Of a stretch of 64,000 bases of DNA, positions 18,223-30,058 are shown in pieces. Made by a program: the position numbers and the translations under genes. Numbering within the stretch: position 1 is the first letter of the stretch; each line of letters opens with the position of its first letter. The notes under the pieces were generated by a model. The model searched no databases, was not told the origin of the DNA, and worked only from the letters and a program-made list of their open reading frames with translations. Origin of the DNA: Rhizobium lentis (GTDB lineage: Bacteria; Pseudomonadota; Alphaproteobacteria; Rhizobiales; Rhizobiaceae); NCBI RefSeq assembly GCF_014200175.1, contig NZ_JACHBD010000011.1, forward strand, positions 62,001-126,000. Reading direction: 5' to 3'.

Positions 18223-19395
18223 CTATTTGTAGGGATCTGCCGCATCACGCAAGCCGTCTCCCAGAAAGTTGAACGCCAAAATGACAAGAACAACAGGAAT
18301 GATCGGAAAGAGCAGCCAAGGGTAGAAGGCGATGACGCTGACGCTTTTTGCTTCGGTCAGCAGAATGCCCCAGCTGGTGATCGGCGGGCGAAGGCCGAGG
18401 CCGAGGAAGGAAAGCGCGGTCTCGCCGAGGATCATGCCGGGGATCGAAATCGTCGCCGAGGCGATGAGATGCGACATGAAGCCCGGCACCAGATGCCGGC
18501 CGATGATGCGCGGCGTGCTGGCGCCCATCAGCTGTGCCGCCTGGACGTAATCCTCCTCGCGCAGCGCCAGCAGCTTCGAGCGCACGGCACGCGCTAGCCC
18601 CGTCCAGTCGATGATGCCGAGGATGACGGTGATGCCGAAATAGATGACGATCGGGCTCCAGGTCACCGGCATGATGGCGGCAAGCGCCATCCACAGCGGC
18701 AGGCTCGGCAGCGATTGCAGCACCTCGATCAGGCGCTGGACGATGAGATCGAAAACGCCGCCCCAATAGCCGGCAAGCCCGCCGATGACGATGCCGAGCA
18801 CGAAACTGATCGCGATTCCGATCAGGCCGATCGTCAGCGAGATCCGCGCGCCGTAGAGGATGCGCGAGAGCACGTCGCGGCCGAGCCGGTCGGTTCCGAG
18901 CAGGAACATCTGGCCGCCGATTGCCGGGCAGACGAGATGGTAGTTCGAGGCGACGAGGCCCCAGAATTTATAGGAATCGCCGCGGCAGAAGAAGCGGATC
19001 GGCTGCACGTCGTTCGGCCGGTCGGTATAGACACGGTGCAGCGTGTCGAGATCGAGCGTCATCGTGCGGCCGTAGACGAAGGGGCCGACGAACTCTCCCT
19101 TGTCGAAGAAATGGACGCGCTGCGGCGGCGCATGAATGAAATCGACATTGCGGGTGTGCAGGCCGTAGGGCGCCAGGAACTCGACGATCAGGATCATCAG
19201 GTAGACGGCGGCGAGAAAGATGCCGGAGACCAAGGCCAGCCTGTGCTGCTTGAACTTCCACCACATGAGACGCTTCTGCGAAGCGAGATGGATGCGCGAT
19301 TGCGCCGCCATCATGGTTTCGGTCGCGAGCGGATCGAAAGGTGCCGTCGAGACGTAGTGCGGAAGCGGCGCGCCGGGTGCGGGAAGGGGCGACAT
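18223..19395 (-). CDS. Peptide-type ABC transporter permease (DppC/YejE-like)
   Basis: 390 residues with six main transmembrane helices and the permease EAA loop (EEDYVQAAQLMGASTPRIIGRHLVPG). The N-terminal 45 residues before the first helix are longer than usual, and a 100-residue periplasmic loop (HTRNVDFIHAPPQRVHFF... LGTDRLGRDVLSRILYGAR) is of the DppC/OppC kind. Forms the channel with the adjacent DppB-type permease. Its start overlaps the stop of that gene by one base (TAATG). Last gene of the four-gene importer operon. Confidence 0.9.
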   Translation of the reverse strand: MSPLPAPGAPLPHYVSTAPFDPLATETMMAAQSRIHLASQKRLMWWKFKQHRLALVSGIFLAAVYLMILIVEFLAPYGLHTRNVDFIHAPPQRVHFFDKGEFVGPFVYGRTMTLDLDTLHRVYTDRPNDVQPIRFFCRGDSYKFWGLVASNYHLVCPAIGGQMFLLGTDRLGRDVLSRILYGARISLTIGLIGIAISFVLGIVIGGLAGYWGGVFDLIVQRLIEVLQSLPSLPLWMALAAIMPVTWSPIVIYFGITVILGIIDWTGLARAVRSKLLALREEDYVQAAQLMGASTPRIIGRHLVPGFMSHLIASATISIPGMILGETALSFLGLGLRPPITSWGILLTEAKSVSVIAFYPWLLFPIIPVVLVILAFNFLGDGLRDAADPYK

Positions 19396-20393
19396 TATTT
19401 GGTGCTCCTGCCTTGCAGACGGATGCGGGGATCGAGGAAGCCGAGGGCGATATCGGAAATCAGCACGCCGATGACGTTGAGGAAGGCGAGGAACATCAGG
19501 AAGGAGCCGGCGAGATACATATCCTGGCTCTGCAGCGCCTTGATCAGCATCGGACCGGTCGTTTCCAGCGACAGCACGATGGCGACGATCTCAGCACCCG
19601 AGATGATCGACGGCAGGATCGAGCCGATATCGGCGACGAAGAAGTTGAGCGCCATGCGTAACGGATATTTGACCAGCGCCCGCATCGGATGCAGGCCCTT
19701 GGCGCGTGCCGTCGTCACATATTGCTTCTGCATCTCGTCGAGCAGGTTGGCGCGTAAGCGACGGATCATGCCGGCGGTACCCGCCGTGCCGACGATGATC
19801 ACGGGAATCCACAGGTGGGAGAGGATCGAGCGCGCCTTCTCCCAGCTCATCGGCGCCGAGATATATTGCTGGTCCATCAGATGGCCGATCGAGATGCCGA
19901 ACCAGATATTGGCGAAATACATCAGGATCAGCGCCAGCATGAAGTTCGGGATGGCGATGCCGAGCAGGCCGAGGAAGGTCAGGCCGTAATCACTCCAGCT
20001 GTACTGGTGCGTGGCCGAATAGATGCCGATCGGGAAGGCGATCAGCCAAGTGAGCAGGATCGTCGTGAAGGAGACGAGGATGGTCAGCCACAAGCGGTCG
20101 CCGACGACGTCGGACACCGGCAGCTGATATTCGAAGGAATAGCCGAAATCGCCGTGCAGCATGCCGCCGACCCAGTAGAAATAACGCACGATCTCCGGCT
20201 TGTCGAAGCCGTATTGCTGGCGCATCTCCTCGATTTCCTGGAGATTGGCGGTCTCGCCGGAGGCGCGCAGCTCGGCGATCTGGCTCTCGAAAAAGTCGCC
20301 GGGCGGCAGTTCGATGATGGTGAAAACCAGCGCCGAAATGACGAAGAGCGTCGGTACCATGGCGGCAATGCGCCAGAGAATGTATCTGAGCAC
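19395..20393 (-). CDS. Peptide-type ABC transporter permease (DppB/YejB-like)
   Basis: 332 residues, six transmembrane helices, with LRYILWRIAAMVPTLFVISALVFTII at the start, a feature of DppB/OppB permeases, and an EAA loop near KQYVTTARAKGLHPMRALVKYPLR. It pairs with the 18.2 kb permease. It begins three bases after the stop of the substrate-binding protein gene and is translationally coupled to the next permease. Substrates of this family include peptides, microcin C-like compounds and sugars conjugates, so the cargo is open. Confidence 0.91.
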   Translation of the reverse strand: MLRYILWRIAAMVPTLFVISALVFTIIELPPGDFFESQIAELRASGETANLQEIEEMRQQYGFDKPEIVRYFYWVGGMLHGDFGYSFEYQLPVSDVVGDRLWLTILVSFTTILLTWLIAFPIGIYSATHQYSWSDYGLTFLGLLGIAIPNFMLALILMYFANIWFGISIGHLMDQQYISAPMSWEKARSILSHLWIPVIIVGTAGTAGMIRRLRANLLDEMQKQYVTTARAKGLHPMRALVKYPLRMALNFFVADIGSILPSIISGAEIVAIVLSLETTGPMLIKALQSQDMYLAGSFLMFLAFLNVIGVLISDIALGFLDPRIRLQGRSTK

Positions 20394-20396
20394 GCC

Positions 20397-22297
20397 TCAG
20401 GCCTCCTTGTACCAGAATGCATCCGGCATGTAGATGCCGAGATAGGAGGTGGGATCGAAGCCGTAGAGGGCTTTTTCCGGCAGGTTCTGCAGCTTGGCGG
20501 CGCGAAGGATCGGCTGCAGCGTGCTGTTGATCAGGCCGATCGAAAACACCTGCTGCGTATAGAGCGACAGCATCCTGTGCCAGATCGCCTGGCGCTCCTC
20601 GAACTTCGCTGTCGAGCCCCATTGTTTGAGCAGATCGATCAGTTCGGCCGCCTCCGGCAGGTCAGGCGCCACACCCTCCTGGCCAGCGGAGAGATAGTGC
20701 ATGCCCCAGAGCGGCCATTGCAGCTGATCGTCGAGCGTCGGCGCCAGGCCCGAGGGCGACATGTCGGCTGTTGGCACGCCATTGTCGAGGCCGTACCAGA
20801 TCGACATCATGATCGTGCCGCTCATGGCGCGGTTGCGGAAGACGTCGCGCTGCGAGGTGCGGGTATAGAGCGCGAGGCCGATATTGGCCCAGTGATCGTG
20901 CACCAGCTCCAGCACGTCGGTATCGAGGTTGCTTTCGCCGGCCGTCTCGACGGTGATCTCGGCGCGCCGGCCGTCCGGCAGCAGCCTGATGCCGTCGTCG
21001 CCGTGCCTGGTCAGGCCGAGTTCGTCGAGCAGGCGATTGGCCTCGTCGGGATCGAACTTGACGAAGGCGTCGGCATATTCCTGCTTGAACAGCGGGCTGT
21101 CGGGCAGCACTGTATCGGCGCTCGGCGTGCCCAGGCCGTAGAAGGCGACCATGTTGATCTCGTGCCGGTCGATCGCTAAGGACAGCGCCCGGCGCAGGCG
21201 AACGTCGCGGAACAGGCCGCGCCAGACCTCGTCGGCGCAGTTGAGGTTCGGCAAGAGCGTGATGCGCGAGCCGCGCGCCACCTTCCAGAGATTGACCTTC
21301 ACCGGAAAGCGCTTTTCGGCCTCCTTCAGGAAGGTGTAGTCGTTGAAATCGATGCCGGTCGCCTGCAGATCGGCTTCGCCCGCGCCCGCCTTGGCGGCTA
21401 TGATCGACGAGGAGGAGACGTTGAGGACGAAACGGTCGAGATAGGGCAGCTGCCGGCCGGTCTCGTCGACCCGGTGGAAGAACGGGTTGCGCTCGAAGAC
21501 GAACTGGTCGGCCGGCAGCGCCGTCGTGTTGCGCCAGGGATCGAGCGTCGGCAGGTTGGGATTTTCCGGCCGGTAGGAACGCGCCATCTTGATGTGCAGA
21601 TCCTGCCACTTCTTGACGCGGCTGGTCTTCATCATCTGTTCCATTTTCGCCTCATCGGGCTGGAACTTCTTATGAAACTGCTTGAGGTAATGCGCCGGCC
21701 CAAAGATGACGAGCGGCTGGGGACCTGCCAAGCTCGGAAGGAACATCGGATTGGGTTTTTCCCACGTATAGCGCACCGTCAGCGGATCGAGCATCTCGAA
21801 GCGCGGCAGGCTGCCGTGCGGGCGAAGCTCGAGCGCGCCGCCGCCCGGTGTCAGCTTGTCGTTCAGGATGACGTCTTCCCACCAATAGCGGAAATCGTCG
21901 GCGGTGAACGGCTCTCCGTCGGACCATTTATGGCCTTCGCGCAGCATGAAGGTGAAGACCTTCTCGTCCTCGGCGTAGAAATCGGCGAGGATGTCCGGCT
22001 GGAACTGCAGGTGCTTGTTGTAGCCGATCAGGCGGGAATAGCCGTAGATCGTCATGAAGCGGATGTCGCGCTGGCTGCCGATGATGGTGCGCACCGTGCC
22101 GCCATAGGCGCCGGGTTCGAGTCCCATCTCCTTCAGATTGACGATGCGCGGACGGGCGGGAATGCGCTCGGCCATGGCAGGCAGGCTGCCTGCGGCCAGC
22201 CGCTCCTTGAGGAATTCCGGCTCGACTGCCTGCTCGGCGCGAAGCACCGCCGGTGCGATCGCAGCACCGACAAGGCCGCCGAGAAAGGTGCGACGCG

Positions 22298-22304
<7 letters not shown>
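20397..22304 (-). CDS. ABC transporter substrate-binding protein, family 5, Tat-type signal
   Basis: 635 residues, at the long end of the family. The N-terminus TRRTFLGGLVGAAIAPAVLRA is a twin-arginine signal, implying export in a folded state to the periplasm. The body has the SBP_bac_5 pattern with LREGHKWSDGEPFTADDFRYWW and DPDEANRLLDELGL. It overlaps the ATPase gene by seven bases and precedes the permeases by three, so all four genes are one operon. The size and Tat signal suggest a cargo larger than a dipeptide, but that is inference. Confidence 0.9.
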
Positions 22305-24193
<1,889 letters not shown>

Positions 24194-24348
24194 ACCAATG
24201 AAATTCCCCAGTCTTCTATGTTCCCTTTAAGGCACACTATCGTACCGCAAACGGGGTGTCTAGCTGATGACAATCAAGGGGATATCGCCGCCTTTCGCCG
24301 TGGTCGTCCGGACGAAACACGCAGTTTTATCGGTGCCGGCCTGGCGTT

Positions 24349-25692
24349 TTACTGGATGAACTTCTCCATGCTGGTGCGCTTGACCTGTTTTTTGGCGTCC
24401 CGGTGCAGCAGAATGACCTGCTCGGCTTCGGAAAGTCCGTTCTGCACGGCCTCGCGGAAATGTTCGTCGACAAGGATCTCCGGGGCCGGCGCGCGCGGCT
24501 GCAGCACCGTCACCTTCTGGCGGATGCCGCGCAGCTTCTCTTCGCCGAGCCGCGTCCACTCGCCGCCGCAATACCCGGCGAAGGCCTGGCTGGCGACGAC
24601 CTCGCGGCCATATTTCTTGGTCAGGATCTGCAGACGCTGCACCTCGTTGACCGCCGATCCGAAGGCGGAGAAGGTCAGGCGGTCTTTCAGGCCGACATTG
24701 CCGAACATGACGTTGCCGACATGCAGGCCAATGCCGTAGCCGATCTTGCTGAGACCCTTCTGTTGGCGGTCGTTGTTAAGCTCGGCCACCCGCGCCTGCG
24801 CCTGGTGGACGGCCGAAAGTGCTGCCTCGCAGGCAATTTTCGACGGGTCCTTGTGGCGCCCGCAGGGATAGACGGCGAGGAAACCGTCGCCGAGGAAGCT
24901 CAATATTTCGCCGCCATTACGGTTGAAGGGGGCGGCGATCGCGTCGAAGAACTGGTTCAGCGTGTCGATATAGGCCTGGCGGCCCTCCTTTTCGGCATAT
25001 ATGGTGGATTCGCGCATGTCGCCCATGACGAGGGCCGCACGAATCGTCTCGCCGTCGCCGCGGCGGATCTGGCCGTTCAGCACCCGCTTGCCGGCGTCGC
25101 CGCCGAGATAGGTGGTCAGCATATTGTTGGCGAGCTTGCCGAGCACGGCCATCTTGGCGGCGACCGCCAGATGGTTCTGCATTCGCAGCAGCGCATCGAT
25201 CATGTCGTCGGAAAAGCCGTTATTGTGGTCGGTCGACCACGAGCCCATCATGCCCTGCACGGAGCCGTCGCCGAAGGGCTGCACGAAGGCAAGGTAGTCG
25301 GTGATCTTGTCCTTGCGCAGATCCTCGAAGATCGGGAATTCGGCCGGCCCTTCCTGCGACAGCCGGCGGCGGATGTGCTGCAGGTTGTTGTCGAGCAGGT
25401 AATAATAGGGGCTCTGCAGGAAGCGGTCCGGCTTCTGCCCGGCCGGCATGCGGAAGCCTTCGATGGTCACGCCGCTGGCGCGCCGCCAGGTGAAGCTCAG
25501 CGCATCGTAGAGCGGATGCAGCATCGAGAACGTCAGGTGCACGCGGGCGATCGGCAGGCCGGCGGAGGCAAGCCTTTCGCAGAAGCCGCGCACGATGTTT
25601 TCGAGGTCATCGCCTGCCAGCGAGGAATTCGTCAGCCATTCGGCGACCCGGTCCAACAGGATGGAGGACACGCTGGATTCGATCGTGCTCAT
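24349..25692 (-). CDS. Class III adenylate/guanylate cyclase domain protein
   Basis: 447 residues. The N-terminal 200 residues form a GAF-like sensory region (PIARVHLTFSMLHPLYDALSFTW, YYLLDNNLQHIRRRL) and residues from about 225 on form a class III cyclase homology domain. Both metal-binding Asp residues are visible (LVMGDMRES and LSFLGDGFLAVYP), as is the GLHVGNVMFGNVG segment. It is probably soluble. ATG 25692 (MSTIESS) is preferred; ATG 25710 is an alternative. cAMP is the likely product, but the substrate-selecting residues were not resolved by eye. Confidence 0.85.
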   Translation of the reverse strand: MSTIESSVSSILLDRVAEWLTNSSLAGDDLENIVRGFCERLASAGLPIARVHLTFSMLHPLYDALSFTWRRASGVTIEGFRMPAGQKPDRFLQSPYYYLLDNNLQHIRRRLSQEGPAEFPIFEDLRKDKITDYLAFVQPFGDGSVQGMMGSWSTDHNNGFSDDMIDALLRMQNHLAVAAKMAVLGKLANNMLTTYLGGDAGKRVLNGQIRRGDGETIRAALVMGDMRESTIYAEKEGRQAYIDTLNQFFDAIAAPFNRNGGEILSFLGDGFLAVYPCGRHKDPSKIACEAALSAVHQAQARVAELNNDRQQKGLSKIGYGIGLHVGNVMFGNVGLKDRLTFSAFGSAVNEVQRLQILTKKYGREVVASQAFAGYCGGEWTRLGEEKLRGIRQKVTVLQPRAPAPEILVDEHFREAVQNGLSEAEQVILLHRDAKKQVKRTSMEKFIQ

Positions 25693-26273
25693 TCTCGGTA
25701 TGGTCCTCATAAGGCACGCCATCCCCAAGAGGCAAAAATCCCTCGGCCGGCACATTTCATGAGCAGGTCGCAGGGAAATCAGGATGTACGAGCGGTATTA
25801 TTGTGTCAACGATCTGCCTAAAAGCCCGCAGCCGCGCGCCTCAGCTCCCCTAACGGAGGGCCGGACGGGTGGTCCTTTCACGGTGGTTCATTATCAAAAG
25901 TCCAAATAGGGATGCTGCATATGCGAAACAATGGGAGCGAGATTCTTTTGTGCTCCAAAGTTGCATCGGGTGACCCGGCCGGGACATTTCGGCCACACCT
26001 GTATCGACATATGTCGATGAGGCCGGTCCCTCATCCGCCTACCGGCACTTTCTCCCCGACGCGGGGCGAAGGGGCAAGCGGCGAAATTTCCGTCCCCATA
26101 GATCTTTCGCAGGGCACGTCCCCTCTCCCGGTCAGAACGGGGAGAGGGCTAGGGTGAGGGGCAACCTTTGGGGTCCGAATCGGACAGCAATGCCGCCCAC
26201 GAGAAGAGGAGAACCCGCTCCCGGGTTTAATTCGCCGCGATCATGCATTAGATCAGCTTCCTGAATTCCCCGT
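25693..26273. other. Gene-free interval between the cyclase and nucleotide-sugar dehydrogenase genes
   Basis: 581 bases containing the divergent promoters of the two flanking genes and one RIME-like palindromic repeat (26028-26161, listed separately). The remaining open frames here run through the repeat and have no ribosome site. TCGACATATGTCGA near 26004-26017 is a perfect 14-bp palindrome that could be an operator. Confidence 0.6.
26028..26161. repeat. Rhizobial palindromic intergenic repeat (RIME-like), copy 1
   Basis: A 134-base element opening CCCTCATCCG and closing AGGGTGAGGGG, with two internal hairpins (TTCTCCCCG..CGGGGCGAA and CCTCTCCC..GGGAGAGG). The same layout, in the same orientation, recurs at 39880-40007. 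It matches the general description of Rhizobium-specific intergenic mosaic elements; the exact subfamily was not checked. Confidence 0.7.
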
Positions 26274-27620
26274 TTGAAAGATCCCGCCTTGGCCACCTCC
26301 ACCTTCGATACGCTGTTGCACAAAATCGAAACCCGCGCGGCGCGCGCCGGCGTCATCGGTCTCGGCTATGTCGGCCTGCCGTTGGCGATTGCCGTGGCGC
26401 GCAGCGGTTTTGCGGTCACCGGCTTCGACATCGACCCTTCCAAGATGGTGGCGCTCGAGGCCCGCCGCTCCTATATCGACGCCGTCAGCGACGCAGCCCT
26501 TGCCGCCGAGATCGATGCGGGCCGTTTCGAGGCGACTACCGATTTCGCCGGTCTGGCCACCTGCGACGTCATCATCATCTGCGTGCCGACGCCACTCACC
26601 AAACACCGTGATCCCGACCTTTCCTTCGTCGAGGCGACGTCGCGCTCGATCGCCCAGCATCTGCGCCCCGGTCAGCTCGTCGTGCTGGAATCGACCACCT
26701 ATCCCGGCACCACCGACGATATCGTCAAGGTCATTCTCGAAGGCACCGGGTTGAGAGCCGGCGCGGATTTCTTCGTCGGCTTCTCGCCGGAGCGCGAGGA
26801 TCCCGGCAACCAGCATTATCACACCGCCACCATTCCGAAGGTCGTCGCCGGCGACGGGCCGGAGGCGCTGTCGCTGATGAAGGCGTTTTATGGTGCGGCG
26901 GTATCGACGGTCGTGCCTGTTTCCTCGAATGCGACGGCCGAGGCGGTCAAGCTCACCGAAAACATCTTTCGTTCGGTCAACATCGCCCTCGTCAACGAGT
27001 TGAAGACCGTCTATGCGGCGATGGGCATCGACGTCTGGGAAGTGATCGATGCGGCCAAGACCAAGCCCTTCGGCTACATGCCCTTTTATCCTGGCCCCGG
27101 CCTCGGCGGTCATTGCATCCCGATCGATCCCTTCTACCTCACTTGGAAATCGCGCGAATACGAATTGCCAACCCGCTTCATCGAGCTTGCCGGCGAGATC
27201 AATTCGGCGATGCCGCGCTATGTCGTCGGCAAACTGGCCGAAGCGCTCGACATGCGCGCCGGCAAGGCGCTGAGCCGCAGCCGTGTGCTGGGGCTCGCCT
27301 ATAAGAAGAACGTCGCTGATATAAGAGAGAGCCCGTCGCTGCGGCTGATCGAGATCATCGAGGAGCGCGGCGGCCGGGCCGACTATCACGATCCCTTCGT
27401 CGCCGAGATCCCGCCAACGCGCGAACACCAGGCGCTGAAGGGCCGCCGATCAGTGGCGCTGACGCCGGACGTCGTTTCCGACTACGATGCGGTGCTGGTA
27501 GCAACCGACCATGACAGCGTGGATTATGCGGCGCTTGCAAAAAGCGCGACGCTGATCATCGACACCCGCAACGTCTTCAACCGGCTCGGCCTTTCGGCCG
27601 ATCACGTCATCAAGGCGTGA
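26274..27620 (+). CDS. Nucleotide-sugar dehydrogenase (UDP-GlcNAc/UDP-ManNAc 6-dehydrogenase type)
   Basis: 448 residues. NAD-binding GVIGLGYVGLPLAIAVARSGF lies at about 26-46 and the catalytic Cys in GPGLGGHCIPIDPFYL; the closing motif GLAYKKNVADIRESPS is that of the UDP-N-acetylhexosamine (WbpA/TviB) branch rather than UDP-glucose dehydrogenase. It oxidises C6 of the sugar to a uronic acid with two NAD+, feeding surface-polysaccharide synthesis. The start is uncertain: TTG 26274 or TTG 26289, both weak; no ATG fits. It is monocistronic, converging with and overlapping the DUF3095 gene by 11 bases. Confidence 0.87.
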   Translation: MKDPALATSTFDTLLHKIETRAARAGVIGLGYVGLPLAIAVARSGFAVTGFDIDPSKMVALEARRSYIDAVSDAALAAEIDAGRFEATTDFAGLATCDVIIICVPTPLTKHRDPDLSFVEATSRSIAQHLRPGQLVVLESTTYPGTTDDIVKVILEGTGLRAGADFFVGFSPEREDPGNQHYHTATIPKVVAGDGPEALSLMKAFYGAAVSTVVPVSSNATAEAVKLTENIFRSVNIALVNELKTVYAAMGIDVWEVIDAAKTKPFGYMPFYPGPGLGGHCIPIDPFYLTWKSREYELPTRFIELAGEINSAMPRYVVGKLAEALDMRAGKALSRSRVLGLAYKKNVADIRESPSLRLIEIIEERGGRADYHDPFVAEIPPTREHQALKGRRSVALTPDVVSDYDAVLVATDHDSVDYAALAKSATLIIDTRNVFNRLGLSADHVIKA

Positions 27621-28785
27621 CGGCAACGCCGGAAAGCGCCTTGCCGGTCATCCGGCTCGCAGCCACCGCATAACCGCCCGATGCGCCATCGATGAAATGC
27701 ATATGGTCGCGCGAAATCGGCGTCGGCACGAAGCAGGTCATCAGCGCCGAGGCCTGCCGATGCAGACCATAGCGGGCGATGCCCTTTGCCCGCGCTGCCT
27801 CCAGCAGCGTCTCGATGCGTTTCAGGTGCTCGGCATCGACATCGACCGTCATCTTCAGCCCGTCGTCGAACTTGCGGAAATCGGAATTGCCGGCGACGTC
27901 GCGCTTGTAGCGGCGGGCATCGAACCTGCCGAGCGGAATGCCAAGCTTGTAGCAGACGACGACGATGGCGAGCTGCAGCAAGATGAAGAGCTTTTGCCGC
28001 AGGCGCCGGCCGGCCGGCGCTGTGGCCTTGGCCTCGCGATTGATGCCGTGCAGCGAGAAGGCGAAGTCCGGGCCGCCGGCCGGCACCGGATGGCTGCCGC
28101 GGTTCTGCTCGCCGGTGATGGCGACGATGCCGTTGACGAGGTCGCGGAATTCTTCGCCCGGCCGGCCTTCGCCGGGAACCGCGATGATCGAGACAATCTC
28201 GCCGTTCTGCGCGTCGATCGGGCTCCAGCGGCAGGAAAGGCCGGCGAGATCGGGCCGTGTTCCCGGGGCCGCGCGCTCTATACCGTAATGGCCCTGCTTC
28301 ATCTGCCGTTCCGCCCAGCTGGTGCCGCCGCCCCAGAACATCGCATAGGTGACATAGGGGCTTGCCGAATAACGCGCGACGCGCACGTCGAGCCCCTCGG
28401 CGCGGGTGTCGGCGACCGGAACGATGGCGACGCGCAGCATCAGGCCGAGATCCTCCTCGACCCAGATCTGCACGGCGGCAAGCGCTTCGCGGGCTGTCTG
28501 CTCGAGCGCGCCCGGCAGCGCGATCAGCGCGCCGTCGCCGCCGAAGACGAAGGGATAGTCGCCCTTGCCGACGGCGTTCAACACCGCCGAAATGACGCTG
28601 GCGCCCGCCATGTTGACGTCCTTGTAACGGCCGCCGGCGATCGCCTGCGTCGAGCCGACGATATCGGCGAGCGCCAGCACCCATCCGTCGGGCAGCGGCC
28701 GGTAGTTGGCGGGATCCGTCACGCCCTCGAAGGCGCTGAAGAGCGGCACGGCGGCAAAGAATTCTTCGTCGTTCACGGTTTCCAT
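27610..28785 (-). CDS. DUF3095 family protein, class III cyclase-like
   Basis: 391 residues. The N-terminal half has a nucleotidyl-cyclase fold signature: LALADIVGSTQAI (first metal Asp) and FVFGGDGALIALPG (second metal Asp), 50 residues apart as in class III cyclases. The C-terminal half is specific to DUF3095, with FILLQLAIVVVCYKLGIPLG as a possible membrane-facing hydrophobic segment. No activity is known to me for this family. ATG 28785 (METVNDEEF) is preferred over the longer frame. It converges with the nucleotide-sugar dehydrogenase gene. Confidence 0.78.
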   Translation of the reverse strand: METVNDEEFFAAVPLFSAFEGVTDPANYRPLPDGWVLALADIVGSTQAIAGGRYKDVNMAGASVISAVLNAVGKGDYPFVFGGDGALIALPGALEQTAREALAAVQIWVEEDLGLMLRVAIVPVADTRAEGLDVRVARYSASPYVTYAMFWGGGTSWAERQMKQGHYGIERAAPGTRPDLAGLSCRWSPIDAQNGEIVSIIAVPGEGRPGEEFRDLVNGIVAITGEQNRGSHPVPAGGPDFAFSLHGINREAKATAPAGRRLRQKLFILLQLAIVVVCYKLGIPLGRFDARRYKRDVAGNSDFRKFDDGLKMTVDVDAEHLKRIETLLEAARAKGIARYGLHRQASALMTCFVPTPISRDHMHFIDGASGGYAVAASRMTGKALSGVAVTP

Positions 28786-28908
28786 GTCATTGATCCTAGC
28801 ACAGACCCGCGTTGGTGCTGCAATGCCAATTCCCATTTACGGCAATCGACTTGGCAAGGTTTCAGTGATAGCACGCGCTCACGATTTTCATCACGGATAC
28901 GGATTTAG

Positions 28909-29388
28909 ATGAGCCGCCTCGACAGCTTCATTCGCCGGTTGACGGCCCAACGCGATATTTTGAACGCGATCACCGATCTGGTCGCCGAAATCGAGGGGCC
29001 GGTGCTGGAATTCGGCCTCGGCAACGGCCGCACCTATGACCATCTGCGCGAGCATTTCCCCGGCCGCCGCATCATCGCCTTCGATTGGGAGGTCCGCTCC
29101 TATTCGGCCTCGACGCCGGAGCCGCAAGACATGGTGACCGGCAATATCCGCGACTCCGGCCAAGCCTTCCTCGGCATCGGCGCGGCGCTCGCCCATGCCG
29201 ATATCGGCACCGGCCACGACGAGATCGACGCCGTGACGCTGACCTGGCTGCCGCAGCTGATCGCCGGCGTGCTCGCTCATAACGGCATCGCCGTCAGCGG
29301 CCTGCCGCTTGAGCATCCGGAGTTGGTGGCGCTGCCGCTGCCGGAGGGGATCAAGGAAGGGCGGTATTTCCTCTATCGGAGGACGTAA
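28909..29388 (+). CDS. Small class I SAM-dependent methyltransferase (Methyltransf_17-like)
   Basis: 159 residues. VLEFGLGNGRTYDHLREHFPGRRIIAFDWE is a typical motif I to motif II stretch of a class I methyltransferase (GxGxGRT-like loop and acidic residue). The length and the RLTAQRDILNAI opening match the short Methyltransf_17 family, common in rhizobia, with no known substrate. It is preceded by 120 bases, with no neighbour in the same operon. Substrate unknown. Confidence 0.75.
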   Translation: MSRLDSFIRRLTAQRDILNAITDLVAEIEGPVLEFGLGNGRTYDHLREHFPGRRIIAFDWEVRSYSASTPEPQDMVTGNIRDSGQAFLGIGAALAHADIGTGHDEIDAVTLTWLPQLIAGVLAHNGIAVSGLPLEHPELVALPLPEGIKEGRYFLYRRT

Positions 29389-29468
29389 GCGATTGGGCGG
29401 GGACTGCGGCATCGGCCGCTGTCGCGATTTGCAGTGGCAGTTATTCCTCTTTTGGAGGACTTAATCCC

Positions 29469-29924
29469 TCACGAGGCGCAGGAATAAGTCGCTGCCGGGC
29501 GGGCTTCCAGTTTTGCCTCGAACTCGTCCGCGATCTGTTTGAGAGTCACACTGCCCAGCCGCCTCAGCAGCAGCGCCTCGGCCTCCTGCATCGCATCTGC
29601 CAGCGCGCTATTGACGGCCTGCTCTACCAGACATTGCGGCTGGTCGTCGGCGGGGCTGATGGCGAAGACGTGAGGCTCGCCAAGGGCGTTGTAGACATCG
29701 AGCAGGGTGATCTCAGACAAGGGACGCACCAAGGTCCAGCCGCCGCCGTGGCCCTTTTCGGAGCTGACATAACCCCGTTCGCGAAGGCCGGCCATGGTGC
29801 GGCGGACGACGACGGGATTGGTGTTCAGCATCTTCGCAATCATTTCGGAGGTCGCCGAATGCTCGTGCCGATCCATGTGGATCAGCACGTGCAGCATGCG
29901 GGAAAGGCGGCTGTCGTTGCGCAT
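29469..29924 (-). CDS. Rrf2-family transcriptional regulator
   Basis: 151 residues. A winged-helix N-terminus (SRMLHVLIHMDRHEHSATSEMIAKML, with NTNPVVVRRTMAGLRERGYV as the recognition helix) followed by GHGGGWTLVRPLSEITLLDVYNALGE, the Rrf2 wing. The three-Cys Fe-S cluster loop of IscR/NsrR is absent: only one Cys (QPQCLVE) lies in that region, so sensing could be through a single thiol. Divergent from the thioredoxin-reductase-like gene, which it most likely represses. Start MRNDSRL at 29924; METMRND at 29933 is an alternative. Confidence 0.85.
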   Translation of the reverse strand: MRNDSRLSRMLHVLIHMDRHEHSATSEMIAKMLNTNPVVVRRTMAGLRERGYVSSEKGHGGGWTLVRPLSEITLLDVYNALGEPHVFAISPADDQPQCLVEQAVNSALADAMQEAEALLLRRLGSVTLKQIADEFEAKLEARPAATYSCAS

Positions 29925-30058
29925 TGTTTCCATCCTGTCGAACGAGCGGGTGATTATCGCAGGCCATCTGTAACAACACAAGTGACATGACGCTTGACTG
30001 GGCTATTTCATGTAACTTATGTTGATTCATGAAAATGAGACACCGAGGGAGTGACAGC
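29925..30058. promoter_or_regulatory. Divergent promoter region, Rrf2 regulator / oxidoreductase
   Basis: 134 bases. AACACAAGTGACATGACGCTTGACTGGGC includes TTGACT, a plausible -35 for the rightward gene, with CATGTAACTTATGTTG following at the -10 region. ATGTAACTTATGT is an imperfect repeat that could be the Rrf2 operator. All assignments are by eye. Confidence 0.4.
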
